Source: Artemisia argyi (Eukaryota > Streptophyta > Magnoliopsida > Asterales > Asteraceae). Taken from it: a stretch of 64,000 nucleotides of DNA. Both the position numbers and the translations under genes were made by a program. Positions 1 to 11,334 of this stretch are shown here, one piece after another. The notes under the pieces were generated by a model that was not told the origin of the DNA, did no database searches, and saw only the letters and a program-made list of their open reading frames with translations. The stretch covers positions 60,916,338 through 60,980,337 of the forward strand of contig CM060691.1 of assembly GCA_030686995.1 (NCBI GenBank), in the 5' to 3' direction. Each line of letters starts with the position of its first letter. Position 1 is the stretch's first letter.

Positions 1-1560
1 CTCCACCAACAAACCACCAAAACCGCACCACCGAAACCGTACCACCAAAACCTTCAACCATCAAGTTTTGAGGTATTTTGATTGATCTATATATTTTGTT
101 TGTAGATCTATAGTTTTTTTCATAGATCCATAAATATTTTTTCTAGATATATGGATTTTATTTGTAGATTTATATGTTTCTTTTATATAGGAATTCTCGC
201 CGGAAAAATTTGTGGTCGCCGGAAAAAGTTACCACCACCGGCACCACCGAAACCCTCCACCATAAAGTTTTGAGGTATTTTGATACAATTATGATTTTTG
301 AAGATTACTTTTATACATCTATAATATTTTTCTTTATATGTTTTTTTTTGTAGTTCTATATGTATTTTTTTTAGTTCTAACGTATATGGTGTTGTAACAG
401 ATGATGAATCAGTTGAAGAATATTCATTTTCAGTCAAAGAAACAGGTGTGTAGATCTATTGTTTCTTTTATAGATCTAATGTTTTTGGTATTTTTTTGTT
501 AGTGCCGCCTCTCGCCGGAAAAAGTTACCGCCGCCGGAAAAATTTGAGGTATCATTAATATTTTTCGTATTTGGTATTTGAAATATTTTGGAAATTTTTA
601 ATTATTTGACTTCGAATTTGTTTTAAATTTTGAAATAATTCAAAAAATAAAATATCTTGAAATTTTTTGAGAATTCGAAATATTTTGAATTTCTTAAAAA
701 TTGACTTCGAAATTTGTTTTTTTTTTAATTTGAAATAATTTAAAAAGTTAAATATTTTGAAGTTTTTTAAAAGTTCGAAATACCTACTTTGTATAGTTTA
801 ATGGCAAGGGAGGCTAAACCAATTCACAACCCATGTTGTCTGCTGCTTTTGCTATTATTTTAAGGTGTGAAAAGTGGAAGATAAGTCTTGTATGGGGCGG
901 TGTATTTAAGAAATACAATGGAGTGATGATGCGAATTGTTTAAAGAAAAGGAAACGAATTTAAAATGTTTAAACGTATGAACTCAATGTTTGTATATTGT
1001 TTAAAGATGTGGATTAACCATTGTAAGTTCAGATGTGTGTGTGCTGTATGATAATGAATAATATATATCCTTGTATTTGTGCTTCTATGTATATGTCAAT
1101 AAATTGTTAAAAAAAAAACTATATGATGCATTGTGGTGGTTATAAAGAATGCAGTGGAGATGTAGTAAACAATTATTGAGTGGGTATGTTGTATAAGCGT
1201 TATGTGCATGCAGCAACTAGATAATAAGTAGTAATGTGTGAGTGAATAAATAAAACTTTGATTAGCAATAAACTAAACATACTTTAAAAAATTCAAAGTT
1301 TTTTTTTTTAAATTTAAAATTTTAAAATTTTTTAAACTTTTTAAACATTTCTGAATTTAAAAAAAAATTGAAATATTCCCAAAATTTAATTTTTTTTTGG
1401 GAGGTGTAGTGAGTGAAATGATAAAAAAAAATTAAAAGGAGCACTGTAATAATTGTGTTTTAGATCTTGCGAAAGTTTCATTTTGCATATTCATGATTTT
1501 TGTGTTTTAGATCTTGCGAAAGTTTCATTTTACATGAAAGACAATTTATGTTGAGTTCTA
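1..1560. other. Non-coding AT-rich stretch with short direct repeats
   Basis: No convincing gene. A motif containing CACCGAAACC and TTTTGAGGTATTTTGAT occurs near 36-95 and again near 242-285, with a weaker relative near 515-550. A direct repeat (TGTGTTTTAGATCTTGCGAA and beyond) lies at about 1457-1490 and 1502-1535. At 780-1110 the sequence resembles a captured 3' untranslated region: it ends in AATAAA-like text followed by a run of A near 1108. This region could be the left body of the Helitron. Confidence 0.4.
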
Positions 1561-1582
1561 AGTGTGAATAACTTCAATATAG

Positions 1583-1651
1583 GTTCACGTGCGACAACGT
1601 GATCAAGGGGACTAAGAAGGAACAGATCCAAAAAATCATCAAGGACATCAG
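1583..1651 (+). pseudogene. Exon-like fragment, unidentified
   Basis: A 69-nt open stretch sits between an AG acceptor (ATATAG at 1582) and a GT donor (GTATGC from 1652). It encodes a basic helical peptide beginning FTCDNVIKGTKKEQIQ. The phase does not join that of the DapB exons downstream, so it is probably a separate captured exon. I do not recognise the parent gene. Confidence 0.35.
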
Positions 1652-1662
1652 GTATGCACAAA

Positions 1663-1865
1663 CATGGGCGGAGATAAGGGGGGGTCCGGGGGGTCACGTG
1701 ACCCCCCGGTGAAAAAATTTGTAGTGTAAATTTTCGAAAATTTTCGGGTATTTTTGTAATTTAATTTGCCCCCCCCCCCCCCCCCCAACGTACCAATTTT
1801 TAGTGTAGTTTCTAAAAATTATCATATTTTGCCCCCTCGACAAAAAAGTTCTGGCTCCGCCCCTG
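1663..1865. mobile_element. hAT-type MITE, 203 bp
   Basis: The 8-bp target duplication TGCACAAA (1655-1662 and 1866-1873) flanks termini CATGGGCGGAG and, reverse-complemented from the right, CAGGGGCGGAG. Eight-base duplications and CA-GGGGCGGAG-like inverted ends are typical of hAT elements. It has no coding capacity. It contains a run of about 17 C at 1770-1786 and a perfect 24-bp palindrome at 1686-1709 centred on the G-box CACGTG. It lies in the putative intron after the exon-like fragment at 1583-1651. Confidence 0.8.
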
Positions 1866-1984
1866 TGCACAAACATTATCCCGTTCGCTTATTCAAAACT
1901 TTTAATATGCTAACCAAGGTTCAATAATATTTTCTTTTTCAAAACGTTTGCGCTTATTTTATGAGTTTAATAAGTTCTTAACAG

Positions 1985-2381
1985 ATAGAGAGACCACTTT
2001 AGCATCTATTGTTGAACAATATCCAAATCTCATCGTAGTGGACTTCACAGTACCTAATGCCGTCAATGGTAAACATGCAATTTTTTTATTTATATGACGT
2101 CGTATATTGTTATCTATCTACAGTCCTGCAGAGAATGCTGAGTTATATTGCAAAAGTGGAGTGCCTTTTGTGATGGGAACTACTGGTGGAGATAGGGATC
2201 TTTTGTATAAAACTGTGCAAGAAGCGAATCTTTATGCGGTGATCTCTCCTCAAATGGGAAAACAGGTGAAAATGTTTATGGTATTGTTTGATGAATACAA
2301 TTGTTGACCGCTTTTTCTTAAAAGATGTTTAGTCTCATAGTCGCTTATTTTGTTTAGGTTGTGGCGTTCTTGGCCACCATC
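1985..2381 (+). pseudogene. DAPB: 4-hydroxy-tetrahydrodipicolinate reductase (DapB) fragment
   Basis: DapB reduces dihydrodipicolinate in plastid lysine synthesis. Three consecutive exons are recognisable. Exon 1985-2068 encodes RETTLASIVEQYPNLIVVDF and the following TVPNAVN. Exon 2132-2265 encodes ENAELYCKSGVPFVMGTTGG through AVISPQMGKQ. The third starts at 2358 with VVAFLA and then diverges near 2381. The GT/AG borders (GTAAAC, CCTGCAG, GTGAAA, TTTAG) are preserved and phases agree between the second and third pieces. The GTTGG stretch belongs to the family's central domain. The N-terminal nucleotide-binding part and the C-terminal half are absent, so it cannot make the enzyme. Best read as a captured fragment inside the Helitron. 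Confidence 0.8.
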
Positions 2382-2448
2382 AAAGAAACAGCCAATACCG
2401 AGCGTCTCACCACCTTAGGAAACCCACCGCCGAGACGGACAACACTAA

Positions 2449-2450
<2 letters not shown>

Positions 2451-2500
<50 letters not shown>
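2451..2500. repeat. (AT)25 microsatellite
   Basis: An uninterrupted AT dinucleotide run lies between the DapB and ERG-like fragments. Confidence 0.95.
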
Positions 2501-2503
<3 letters not shown>

Positions 2504-2592
2504 CCTATATATTCCTTGACGTTTTTGTTTTTGTTTTTATTTTTTTATGTATAGATCTGTTTTTTTAGAAGTTTGATTTGCTATAACATTTT

Positions 2593-2741
2593 GCTAGGAA
2601 GGAGAGGATGTTGGAGCAGGAGGAGAAGCGGAAGAGGACGGAGATATTGTCATGGGTTTTGATTGATGCTGCAGTGGCGGAGAGTGACGAGGAGGAGGAG
2701 GTGCTCCTAATACTGGAAAGTCCGCGCTTACTAATTTTATG
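2593..2741 (+). pseudogene. ERA/ERG-type GTPase fragment
   Basis: The first part encodes MLEQEEKRKRTEILSW and VLIDAAVAESDEEEE, resembling the acidic segment ahead of the G domain in plant ERG proteins (Era-like organellar GTPases acting in ribosome assembly). After a frameshift or small deletion near 2695 another frame reads GGAPNTGKSALTNFM, the Walker A (G1) motif GxPNxGKS of Era GTPases, and ends at a plausible splice border (2741/2742). G2-G5 motifs and the KH domain are missing. The match is by remembered family pattern; a protein search would settle it. Confidence 0.6.
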
Positions 2742-3036
2742 GTTCGTATTTTTTGTTTGTTTTGTGTCGGTTTTGTTTTCGTGTTATGAATTTTTCATAT
2801 GTTAATGTTAGCGTGGGAGTGTTTAATGTTGTGGTAACAAGGTTATAGTGTTGGGCGTAAATTTATTTTGGTTATGGTTTTCAAGTTTTAAGGGCGAAAT
2901 GAGTAGTTCTGGATTATGTTGGGAAACAATCATTAGGATAAATGCAAAACTACTGAATCATGCCTAGCTTTCAAGGTACTTGATTATCCGCTTATGATAT
3001 TGGTTACGCAAGTCACTATAGCCACTTTGAAAACGC

Positions 3037-3123
3037 GCATTTGACACTGCGGAGTCCTACAAGAACATACTAGAAGCACTTTTGGGGCAAACTAACCAAA
3101 TTCAGACTAAGACTGATTTTGAG
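3037..3123 (+). pseudogene. Exon-like fragment, unidentified
   Basis: A 29-codon open stretch (AFDTAESYKNILEALLGQTN and onward to TKTDFE) ends exactly at a GTAATT donor. It lies on the same strand as the DapB and ERG-like pieces in the Helitron. No family recognised. It may be a third captured gene or chance. Confidence 0.3.
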
Positions 3124-3767
3124 GTAATTAAAAATGAGTCTCGTTTTGTAAATCTACCATTGTTGATGTTCAAATTGTCAAGCAATAAATGAAAGATACG
3201 TGACAAAGTTTTTTGCTTTTTTAGACGAGATTGCTAGGAGTGTAAAACCTTAATGCTAAAATCGTTGTGTTTGGAATCATGTGACAAGTTAATTGTCTTT
3301 TTTCGGCCATTTTTGCAAATTTGTGTGCATGTTTTGCATTTAGTATGAATTTATCTGCAACGAAGGTATTGATTGTTTGATAAGTCAATCTATCATATTC
3401 CCTTAATTGATGAATGATTATGGAGAAACTGTGGAAACATTATTGAAAAAACCAACTCTGTACAGTGTACTTGTCTTTTTTAATGTACATAATTTGCTCA
3501 ATCTTGCAAATTCTACTGCTTAGTTTTTCATTTTATTGAAGTATGATTTTTCTGATATGAAGTTTATAGTGCCAAGTTTGTAATAAAGTATATTTTGTAA
3601 ATTTGTTAGAAAGTTTATTGTGTAGATTTTGTTAATAGAATTGGTGTAAATTTTGTTATAAAGTTTATTGCTAAATTTTAAGTTTATGGTTCACGTGTCT
3701 ATTTTGAACGCTACACAAAACACTTACCACAATATCACAAATCGTTATTTATTTGCTGCTACGAATT

Positions 3768-3796
3768 CCGTTGCTATGCAACGGGTACTCACCTAG
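3768..3796 (+). other. Helitron 3' terminal hairpin and CTAG
   Basis: The inverted repeat CCGTTGC-TAT-GCAACGG is followed eight bases later by CTAG and then a T-starting TA tract. Hairpin, spacing and CTRR end match the replication-terminator structure of plant Helitrons. Confidence 0.7.
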
Positions 3797-3991
3797 TATA
3801 TATATATATATATACATATACGTATATACAATATATACATATACATATACGTATATACATATATACATATACATATATGTATATACATATACACATATAC
3901 ATATACGTATATACATATACACATATACATATACGTATATACATATACATATATATATACGTATATACATATACATATATATATATATACG

Positions 3992-4072
<81 letters not shown>

Positions 4073-4090
4073 GTATGTATATGTATATAT
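3797..4090. repeat. Compound TA / TATACA / TATACG microsatellite
   Basis: Nearly 300 bp of alternating pyrimidine-purine. It starts with TA repeats, passes through interspersed ACATAT and ACGTAT units, and ends in a pure TA tract. The tyrosine-isoleucine reading frames on both strands are artefacts of the repeat. Confidence 0.95.
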
Positions 4091-4284
4091 CAATGTTGCA
4101 AAAATCGTGAATCGGTCCCCGAGGCGGTCGAGGGCCCTGTAGCGATTTTTGGCCGATTAATCGCCGATTCCAAGGTCCAAGGCCGATTAATCGGCCGATT
4201 ACCTTGTAATTCGCTCCAAGGTCCAAGGCCGTTCAGCTTGTAATCGCCGATTAATCGGCCTTGTAGGCCGATTTTTGCAACACT

Positions 4285-4285
<1 letters not shown>
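4091..4285. mobile_element. MITE with TGTTGCAAAAATCG ends, inserted in TA repeat
   Basis: Inverted termini CAATGTTGCAAAAATCG (left) and CAGTGTTGCAAAAATCG (right, reverse complement) bound a 195-bp sequence. Its interior is built from short palindromic units based on AATCGGCCGATTAATCGG. Both flanks are TA microsatellite, so any target duplication is masked. The ends resemble those of the element at 15381-16114, which has a 10-bp duplication, suggesting a shared MULE-like family. Confidence 0.75.

Positions 4286-4377
<92 letters not shown>
4286..4377. repeat. TA microsatellite
   Basis: A pure TA tract lies between two MITEs. Confidence 0.95.
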
Positions 4378-5779
<1,402 letters not shown>

Positions 5780-6375
5780 TTCAGCATCATCTGTAAAATT
5801 TGAACTAGAATTAGAATCATTTTAGACTACCTACTTTATCGCCATATCGGCTTTCTCTCTCCATTTAACTCCCTTCACTCCCACTCACTTTTCACCTCTC
5901 ATTGTAATTACTTCCATCACTTTTCAATAAAATATCCACTTTAAATAAATATACTTTATAAAATGCCCAAAACGCACTCACAAATCCAATATTTAATAAT
6001 ATAAATATCCCATGGAGCCCGCAAACACACACGCTAACCAAAGGCGAGCCGCTCACCTTCCTGAGCCTTTCCCCTACCTCACGCGTGAGGCCACACCCAA
6101 ACAATGAGGTGGCGCGTGATTTTCTTGTCTCACCGGCTCTCACGAGCCACAGTTGGGGGCAGCCTTAAAACATTCTTAATAATATCTAAACAACTAATGT
6201 TGAATAAGCTAACAATCCTTGTGCAGCCACATCAATCTTGTAGATGCATGAATTATCTCCCTGCAACTTCTACATGTGTTTAATCCAACTTAATTATCTA
6301 TTTAAACTAAAGTTAACTACATAACACATCAATCTTGTAGATGCATGAATTATCTCCCTGCAACTTCTACGTGTC
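5780..6375. repeat. Duplicate of the RLK1 upstream region
   Basis: 5780-5820 and 6165-6327 match 10376-10590 nearly base for base (for example TTTGAACTAGAATTAGAATC and AATCCTTGTGCAGCCACATC), in the same orientation and about 4.4 kb apart. A 45-bp stretch (ATCAATCTTGTAGATGCATG and on) is repeated again at 6326-6370, roughly 99 bp after its first occurrence at 6227. The second locus (10376-10590) lacks the insertion at 5825-6164 and so serves as an empty-site control. Since RLK1 is read leftward, this copy would lie upstream of a lost leftward gene. Confidence 0.8.
5825..6164. mobile_element. PIF/Harbinger-like MITE, 340 bp, with empty site
   Basis: Comparison with 10410-10430 shows an insertion flanked by TTA on both sides (5822-5824 and 6165-6167), the typical PIF/Harbinger target. 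The ends GACTACCTAC and (reverse complement) GGCTGCCCCC are imperfect inverted repeats differing mostly by transitions. No transposase. The short minus-strand reading frame inside is not convincing as a gene. Confidence 0.6.
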
Positions 6376-7237
6376 TTTATAAACCCGTAAATTAATAATG
6401 TTGTTGCTCAACAAATCTATGCGCATCAAGTCCATCAACTGAAGTTGATGCATTTAGCCCAAGTTGATTCGACTGTTGTAATACCGAACCAACAATTTTG
6501 TTTTCTTAATAACTCCAACGGATTTTGTTGCTGATGTTGTCTTGTATCTGTGAAACAAACTTTCACAACGTTTCACTAATGGTGTCATCTTTCCTGGCTT
6601 CATCGCTTAAAAATTTGTCAATCAAAGCTTGTCTTTCTGGCGAAATGTCTTTGCAATTCGCGTATTTTTTTCTCAACCGTTCCTTCTTTGCCTTCGCGTG
6701 CTCAAACATCTTGATAACTTCGACAATAGCATTCTGGCGAGTCGTATCCTCTTGCTCGCATTGTGTTTTGAATATAAGTTTGCATTTCTTCGACAGAATG
6801 GGGGAGAGAACAAGCCATAATTTGTAGGGTTTATAATTATTGAGTGAGTTAAGTGTGAAATATTGGGTAAAGGGGTGTTGTATTTATAGAAGAGTTAAAT
6901 ATTAATTTAAAAAAAAAAAAACAAAAAAAAAAACAAAAAAACAAAAAAAAAAAAAAAAAAAAAAAAAAGAGAGAGAGAAAAAAGAAAAAAGAAAAAAAGA
7001 AAAAAAGGTTACCATTAAACCCCAAGGGGTGTTTTGAAACTTTTTGAAATTTAAACTTATAGCCGTTTGGCTTTAAAATGATTTTTTTCCCTCATGCCTG
7101 TTATAACTTGCGTTGTTAGAGCAACGTAAATCACAACGCCTAGCAACGCGCAAAGATGGGGTATGGTAACGCAAGTGAAACTCTGGCCACGTAGGCTTCA
7201 ACGCCGTTTCTACGTTGGCCAGCCATACCGAGTGCTC
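6376..7237 (-). mobile_element. PIF/Harbinger-like element remnant
   Basis: The right terminus read leftward is GAGCACTCGGTATGGCTGGC, next to TTA (7238-7240). GAGCA...ATGG ends with a TTA duplication are common for plant Harbinger elements. On the minus strand 6483-6811 encodes broken open pieces: MACSLPHSVEEMQTYIQNTM at the start, then, after a frameshift, KMFEHAKAKKERLRKKYANC and ERQALIDKFLSDEARKDD. This looks like decayed element coding sequence but no DDE domain is visible. 6904-7007 is an A-rich low-complexity tract. The left terminus was not identified. Confidence 0.45.
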
Positions 7238-7492
7238 TTAACATAAAATTTGGCATGTTTTTAGTAATTTACATCATTTTGTTTTGTAGTGATAAATTTT
7301 TTCCGTTCAAATTTATTGTTTAAGCAAAGTTTGATAAGACTATAAATTAATTAGTTAAAATTTTGTCATCTTGCAAAACAGAAAAGAAATAAATAATTAT
7401 TTTGTAACTGATAAATTACAAACGCCCTTACGAAGAAAAATAACAATAACCACCTATAAACATCAACACATGTAAGAACATACGAGTATATT

Positions 7493-10098
7493 TTATCGAG
7501 CTTCATTCATCTTCAATTGGGAAAATACTTGGCTTTCAGTAGGAAAACTCGAGTCTGAGCTCTCATTAACTTCGGAATCATCCTTCGTATGAGAGGGCAA
7601 ACGATTAATCTTTATCATAGACAACTGAAACGATGTGTTCATTGTACTATCTTCATGTGGCTCTCTATTTGCCATCATTTGTTGAAGCTCCATCGTGTAT
7701 AGTAAATCATACAACACAGTATTCATACTTGGCCTCTCATCTCCTGTTGGTTTTAAACATCTTTCCACTATTTCCAAAAACTTCCTTAATGAATTCGGGT
7801 TTTTTTTACCCGCCAGAAACGGATCAATTATATCCTCAATTTCTCCATTTCGTATTCTTGTAGTTGCCCAATCCGCCAAATTGGCTTCCTCATAAGGAAG
7901 CCTATTATCAAGTGCTCGCCTAGCACAAAGTACTTCAAGTAACACGGCTCCAAATGAGTAAACATCTATTTTCGGAGTTACCTCCATACATGTTATATAT
8001 TCAGGATCCAAATACCCAAAACTCCCTTTAATACCAGAGACTTCATTATCTTCCTCACTATTTAACCGCGATATACCAAAATCAGCCACTTTTGCAACAT
8101 AATTTTCGTCAAGCAAAATATTTGTTGACTTGACATCACGATGAATTATCCCCGCACCTGTGTGAAGGTAGTCTAACCCTCGAGACGCACTAATGCAAAT
8201 TTCAAGTCTTTGAGTCCATGAGAGCTTTGGGAGATTTTCGTTTGTGTCATACAAATGATCTTGAAGAGTACCCTTTTTCATAAACTCGTATACAAGTATC
8301 ATCTCAGATTTTTCGTTGCAATACCCGATTGAAGAAACAAGATGACGGTGTCGTATTTTTGACAACACCATAATCTCCGTCACAAACTCGGGTTGACCCT
8401 GGCCATGACCCTTTTCGCCCCGTTTCACAGCAACTATCATACCATCAGAAAGAGTCCCTTTATAAACCTTTCCAAAACCGCCTTTTCCTATCATTAACAT
8501 CTCATCAAAGTTATTTGTCGCTTGCAAGATATCTGCTAACTGGAATTTAAGGTTGAGATTCAAATTAGGAATTGGTGATGAATGGTTTTTGGTGAAGTCG
8601 ATACTTATGCTCAAACTCCGACCATATGGTGATACCATGTTAGATTCCGTTTTCGCCCCTACCACCGGCTTTGGTATCCGGTATTTCGACCCGATCAAGA
8701 AACCTAAAACCAAAACTAAAACCGCACCTCCAACAGCACATCCAATCACAAGATGCACTTTTTTCTCATTCTTCCTCCCATCTGTCAATAACTCCATGAT
8801 CTCAACCCCATTCAAGAACACATCACCACTAATCGCCCCGATACTAATACTTACATTATCAAATTCACCAGAATCCACTACAAAATCAGCATAAAACGGA
8901 ACTTGCGCTGAGTTCGCTATATGACCCAGTGGAATATCTTTCTTGTAAAGGCTATAAATGAAAATTCTAAAGGAGTCATTAGCACTCACGCGGCCTGTGC
9001 TCATAATGTCACAAAAATGAGCTCTGATTAAGAACACGGTATTCTTATTGACCCTAAAATTCCATGTTATATTGACCTCTTCGTTAACCAGGCTTCTGGC
9101 TGTTGAGTAAACATCAACAGGAGCAATATACGGGGCTGCCCCCTTGGGATTGTAGCTAGGTTTCATATCAGATTCAGACTCATTCTTTGCTGTCACATTG
9201 CTGAAGAGGAAAGGCTCATCAGGGGTCCAACTTCGTCTTAAAGGGTCATGTTCTGGGTTTATGGTCCGTCCACCAACGTTAATTCTGTATATTGGGTTGA
9301 AAGCATATGATGTTGATATATTGCTCTTTTTACCATTTTCTCCATTGGGTGATATACGAGTTAAAGTGACACCATGCCTGAATATATCATTCGGTGTTGT
9401 GAAAGCTTCGATAGCGTTCACAAAACCGGGCGTCGAACCACGCGAAGGTGTGAATTCAATTGTGAACTTTCGGTCATTCCCAATAGGAATAATAAAATCC
9501 TTAACTAAAGGCATGTTTTCGACTTTAAAATTGGATAACAACTTGAACCCAGAAGCCTCAACGTCGAATATAAAATTATGCAACTCAAATTCATTAGTCA
9601 AAAACGGAGAAAAATGAAGACGTACCATAACAAAAGTACTAGTGTTGTCTGCTTCGAGATTGTAGGATGTTTTCTTAGTGAAAACTCTTGCTGTTTGATA
9701 AATTAGAGTCGGGTTGCTGTTGTTTTGTACGGCTTTGTGACTACCAGAGACGGAAAATGTAGAAGGTTTATCATCGCCAACAAAACGCTTGCTAGTGAAG
9801 ACGATATCAGAGTTTGATCCACAGTTGATGAAGTAGTGGTCAGGTACATATTGTGTCTGTGAGGATGCTAGTGAGAGTAAGGAAAACAGAATGATGGAAG
9901 ATAGACAAAGGTTACGGAAAATGTAGAAGGTTTATCATCGCCAACAAAACGCTTGCTAGTGAAGACGATATCAGAGTTTGATCCACAGTTGATGAAGTAG
10001 TGGTCAGGTACATATTGTGTCTGTGAGGATGCTAGTGAGAGTAAGGAAAACAGAATGATGGAAGATAGACAAAGGTTGGACTTCATTGAAGGAAACAA
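7493..10098 (-). pseudogene. RLK1: malectin-like receptor kinase (CrRLK1L type), 5' disrupted
   Basis: A plasma-membrane receptor kinase of the Catharanthus RLK1-like family (FERONIA/HERK relatives). The ATG at 10098 opens a signal peptide (LCLSSIILFSLLSLASS) and the family start YVPDHYFINCGSNSDI. A 164-bp tandem duplication (9750-10077) then shifts the frame, which stops at 9868. From 9628 a 711-residue frame is intact: malectin-like ectodomain 1-280, membrane segment about 292-313, kinase about 377-645. Kinase motifs present are [15 protein letters not shown] (K402), IIHRDVKSTN (D498), DFG (516-518) and GSFGYLDPEY. Counting one repeat copy only, 10098-7493 is exactly 814 codons including the stop, the usual family length. 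No introns, typical of the family. Nearest groups may be At2g23200/At5g24010-like. Either a recent pseudogene, an N-terminally truncated protein, or an assembly error. Confidence 0.85.
9750..10077. repeat. 164-bp perfect-looking tandem duplication inside RLK1
   Basis: Copies 9750-9913 and 9914-10077 look identical by eye. The unit covers most of the signal peptide and the first approximately 35 residues of the mature ectodomain. As 164 is not a multiple of three, the reading frame changes at the junction. The inner copy has no in-frame ATG before residue M at 9628. A splice repair is not evident, because the junction offers GT on one side but no AG in the right phase. Confidence 0.95.
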
Positions 10099-11181
10099 GT
10101 GAATAATTATTGGTTTGAGCTAACAAAAAAAGCTTTGCTTATGAACCATATATACTAAATCTAAACTATACAGCATTATGTAACATGCCATAAGAAATGT
10201 GTGTATTAGTTTTGTTCACATGAAGATGAAGACAATATGGGAAAAAAGTAATTAATTGACCAAGACTCAAAAGTATCTGTGGCTGTGAAGGGATCATTGA
10301 ACAACTAGAGTAACCAATAAGCAATATGGCATTGATGAATGGAATTACTTTGTTAAACCAAAATTTTATGCTTTTCAGCATCATATGTATATCTATAATT
10401 TGAACTAGAATTAGAATCATGTTAAAACATTCTTAATAATATCTAACCAGCTAATGTTGAATAAGCTAACAATCCTTGTGCAGCCACATCAATCTTGTAG
10501 ATGCATGAATTATCTCCCTGCAACTTCTACATGTGTTTAACCCAACTTAATTATCTATTTAAACTAAAGTTAACTACATAACTCATTTAATTAATTAACA
10601 AACTTCTAATATAGAAGAGTAGTTTACAATGTTAAATTATTAGAATATAAATACATAGATGATGCCTTTTTCAATCAAGTTACGCAAATAAAGACAACAA
10701 AACTTCAATTATTTCATTTATATATGCCTAAAATCAATAAGAACAAAAGTTTGTCAATTGGCTATTGGCTATTGGCTACTCATGTTCTTTAAAAATCTAT
10801 TCACAGCCACAGGTTATAAGTCTTTAGTCGTTGCTGATATCGGATGGAATAGGCTTTTGTTTTATATCTGATTTGGGGTATGTCCCAATATCAGTCATAT
10901 GTTATCTTGATTGTACAAATTGTTTGAAAGTAATATAATTCACCCTTTGCAACAACAACAACGAAGACGACCAAAAATTTACTCTTTAGTCTTCGTCAAC
11001 CAACTTTATCCATGTTGTGTTCTTATTCCCCGAGAATCAAATAAAAAATATCTTTTATAAACTCGTAATACTAACACTCATTTCATATAGTGTTCTCGTT
11101 TGTACTTGAACCCGCAAGGCCGCAACCTGTTAGCACGTATAAGACCAACTATTCCTTTCATTCGAACCCAAAACTCATCAC
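10099..11181. other. Shared intergenic region between divergent RLK1 and RLK2
   Basis: A 1.08-kb AT-rich spacer between head-to-head start codons, expected to hold both promoters. It includes the segment 10376-10590 that is duplicated at 5780-6327. No gene seen. Confidence 0.6.
10148..10155 (-). promoter_or_regulatory. Candidate TATA box of RLK1
   Basis: GTATATAT on the minus strand lies about 50 bp upstream of the RLK1 ATG, a plausible TATA spacing for a short 5' leader. Sequence inspection only. Confidence 0.35.
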
Positions 11182-11334
11182 TTGCTTCCTTCAATGAAGT
11201 CCACCCTTTGTTTATCTCTAATCATTATTTTCTCTTTACTATCACTTGTATCATCACAGTCGCAATATGTCTTGCCCGACCACTACTTCATAAACTGTGG
11301 ATCAAAATCTGATATTTCTTTTGCCGGGAGGACC

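Larger units (their letters stand above)
1..3796 (+). mobile_element. Probable Helitron with captured gene fragments (5' end not identified)
   Basis: The right end has the classic Helitron terminus: a 7-bp stem (CCGTTGC / GCAACGG, loop TAT) at 3768-3784, eight bases, then CTAG at 3793-3796, followed by host T in a TA repeat. Helitrons insert between A and T, end in CTRR and leave no target duplication. Inside lie exon-like pieces of at least two unrelated genes, all on the plus strand and keeping splice borders, as expected of Helitron capture. No RepHel protein is visible, so it would be non-autonomous. The 5' TC end was not found, so the left limit is a placeholder and the element may begin inside or before the window. 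Confidence 0.55.

Noticed and set aside
183..437. 84-codon minus-strand frame
   Set aside because: AT-rich low-complexity composition, no domain, and it spans short direct repeats.
3749..4226. Long Tyr/Ile reading frames on both strands
   Set aside because: They are translations of TA/TACA microsatellite and appear in several frames at once; the same applies at 4519-4704, 55200-55520, 58220-58546 and 58670-58852.
5892..6143. 83-codon minus-strand frame
   Set aside because: Lies wholly within the TTA-flanked 340-bp insertion and lacks any family resemblance; probably chance in a MITE.
9198..9617. 139-codon plus-strand frame
   Set aside because: Antisense shadow of the RLK1 ectodomain, which has clear malectin-like protein evidence on the other strand.
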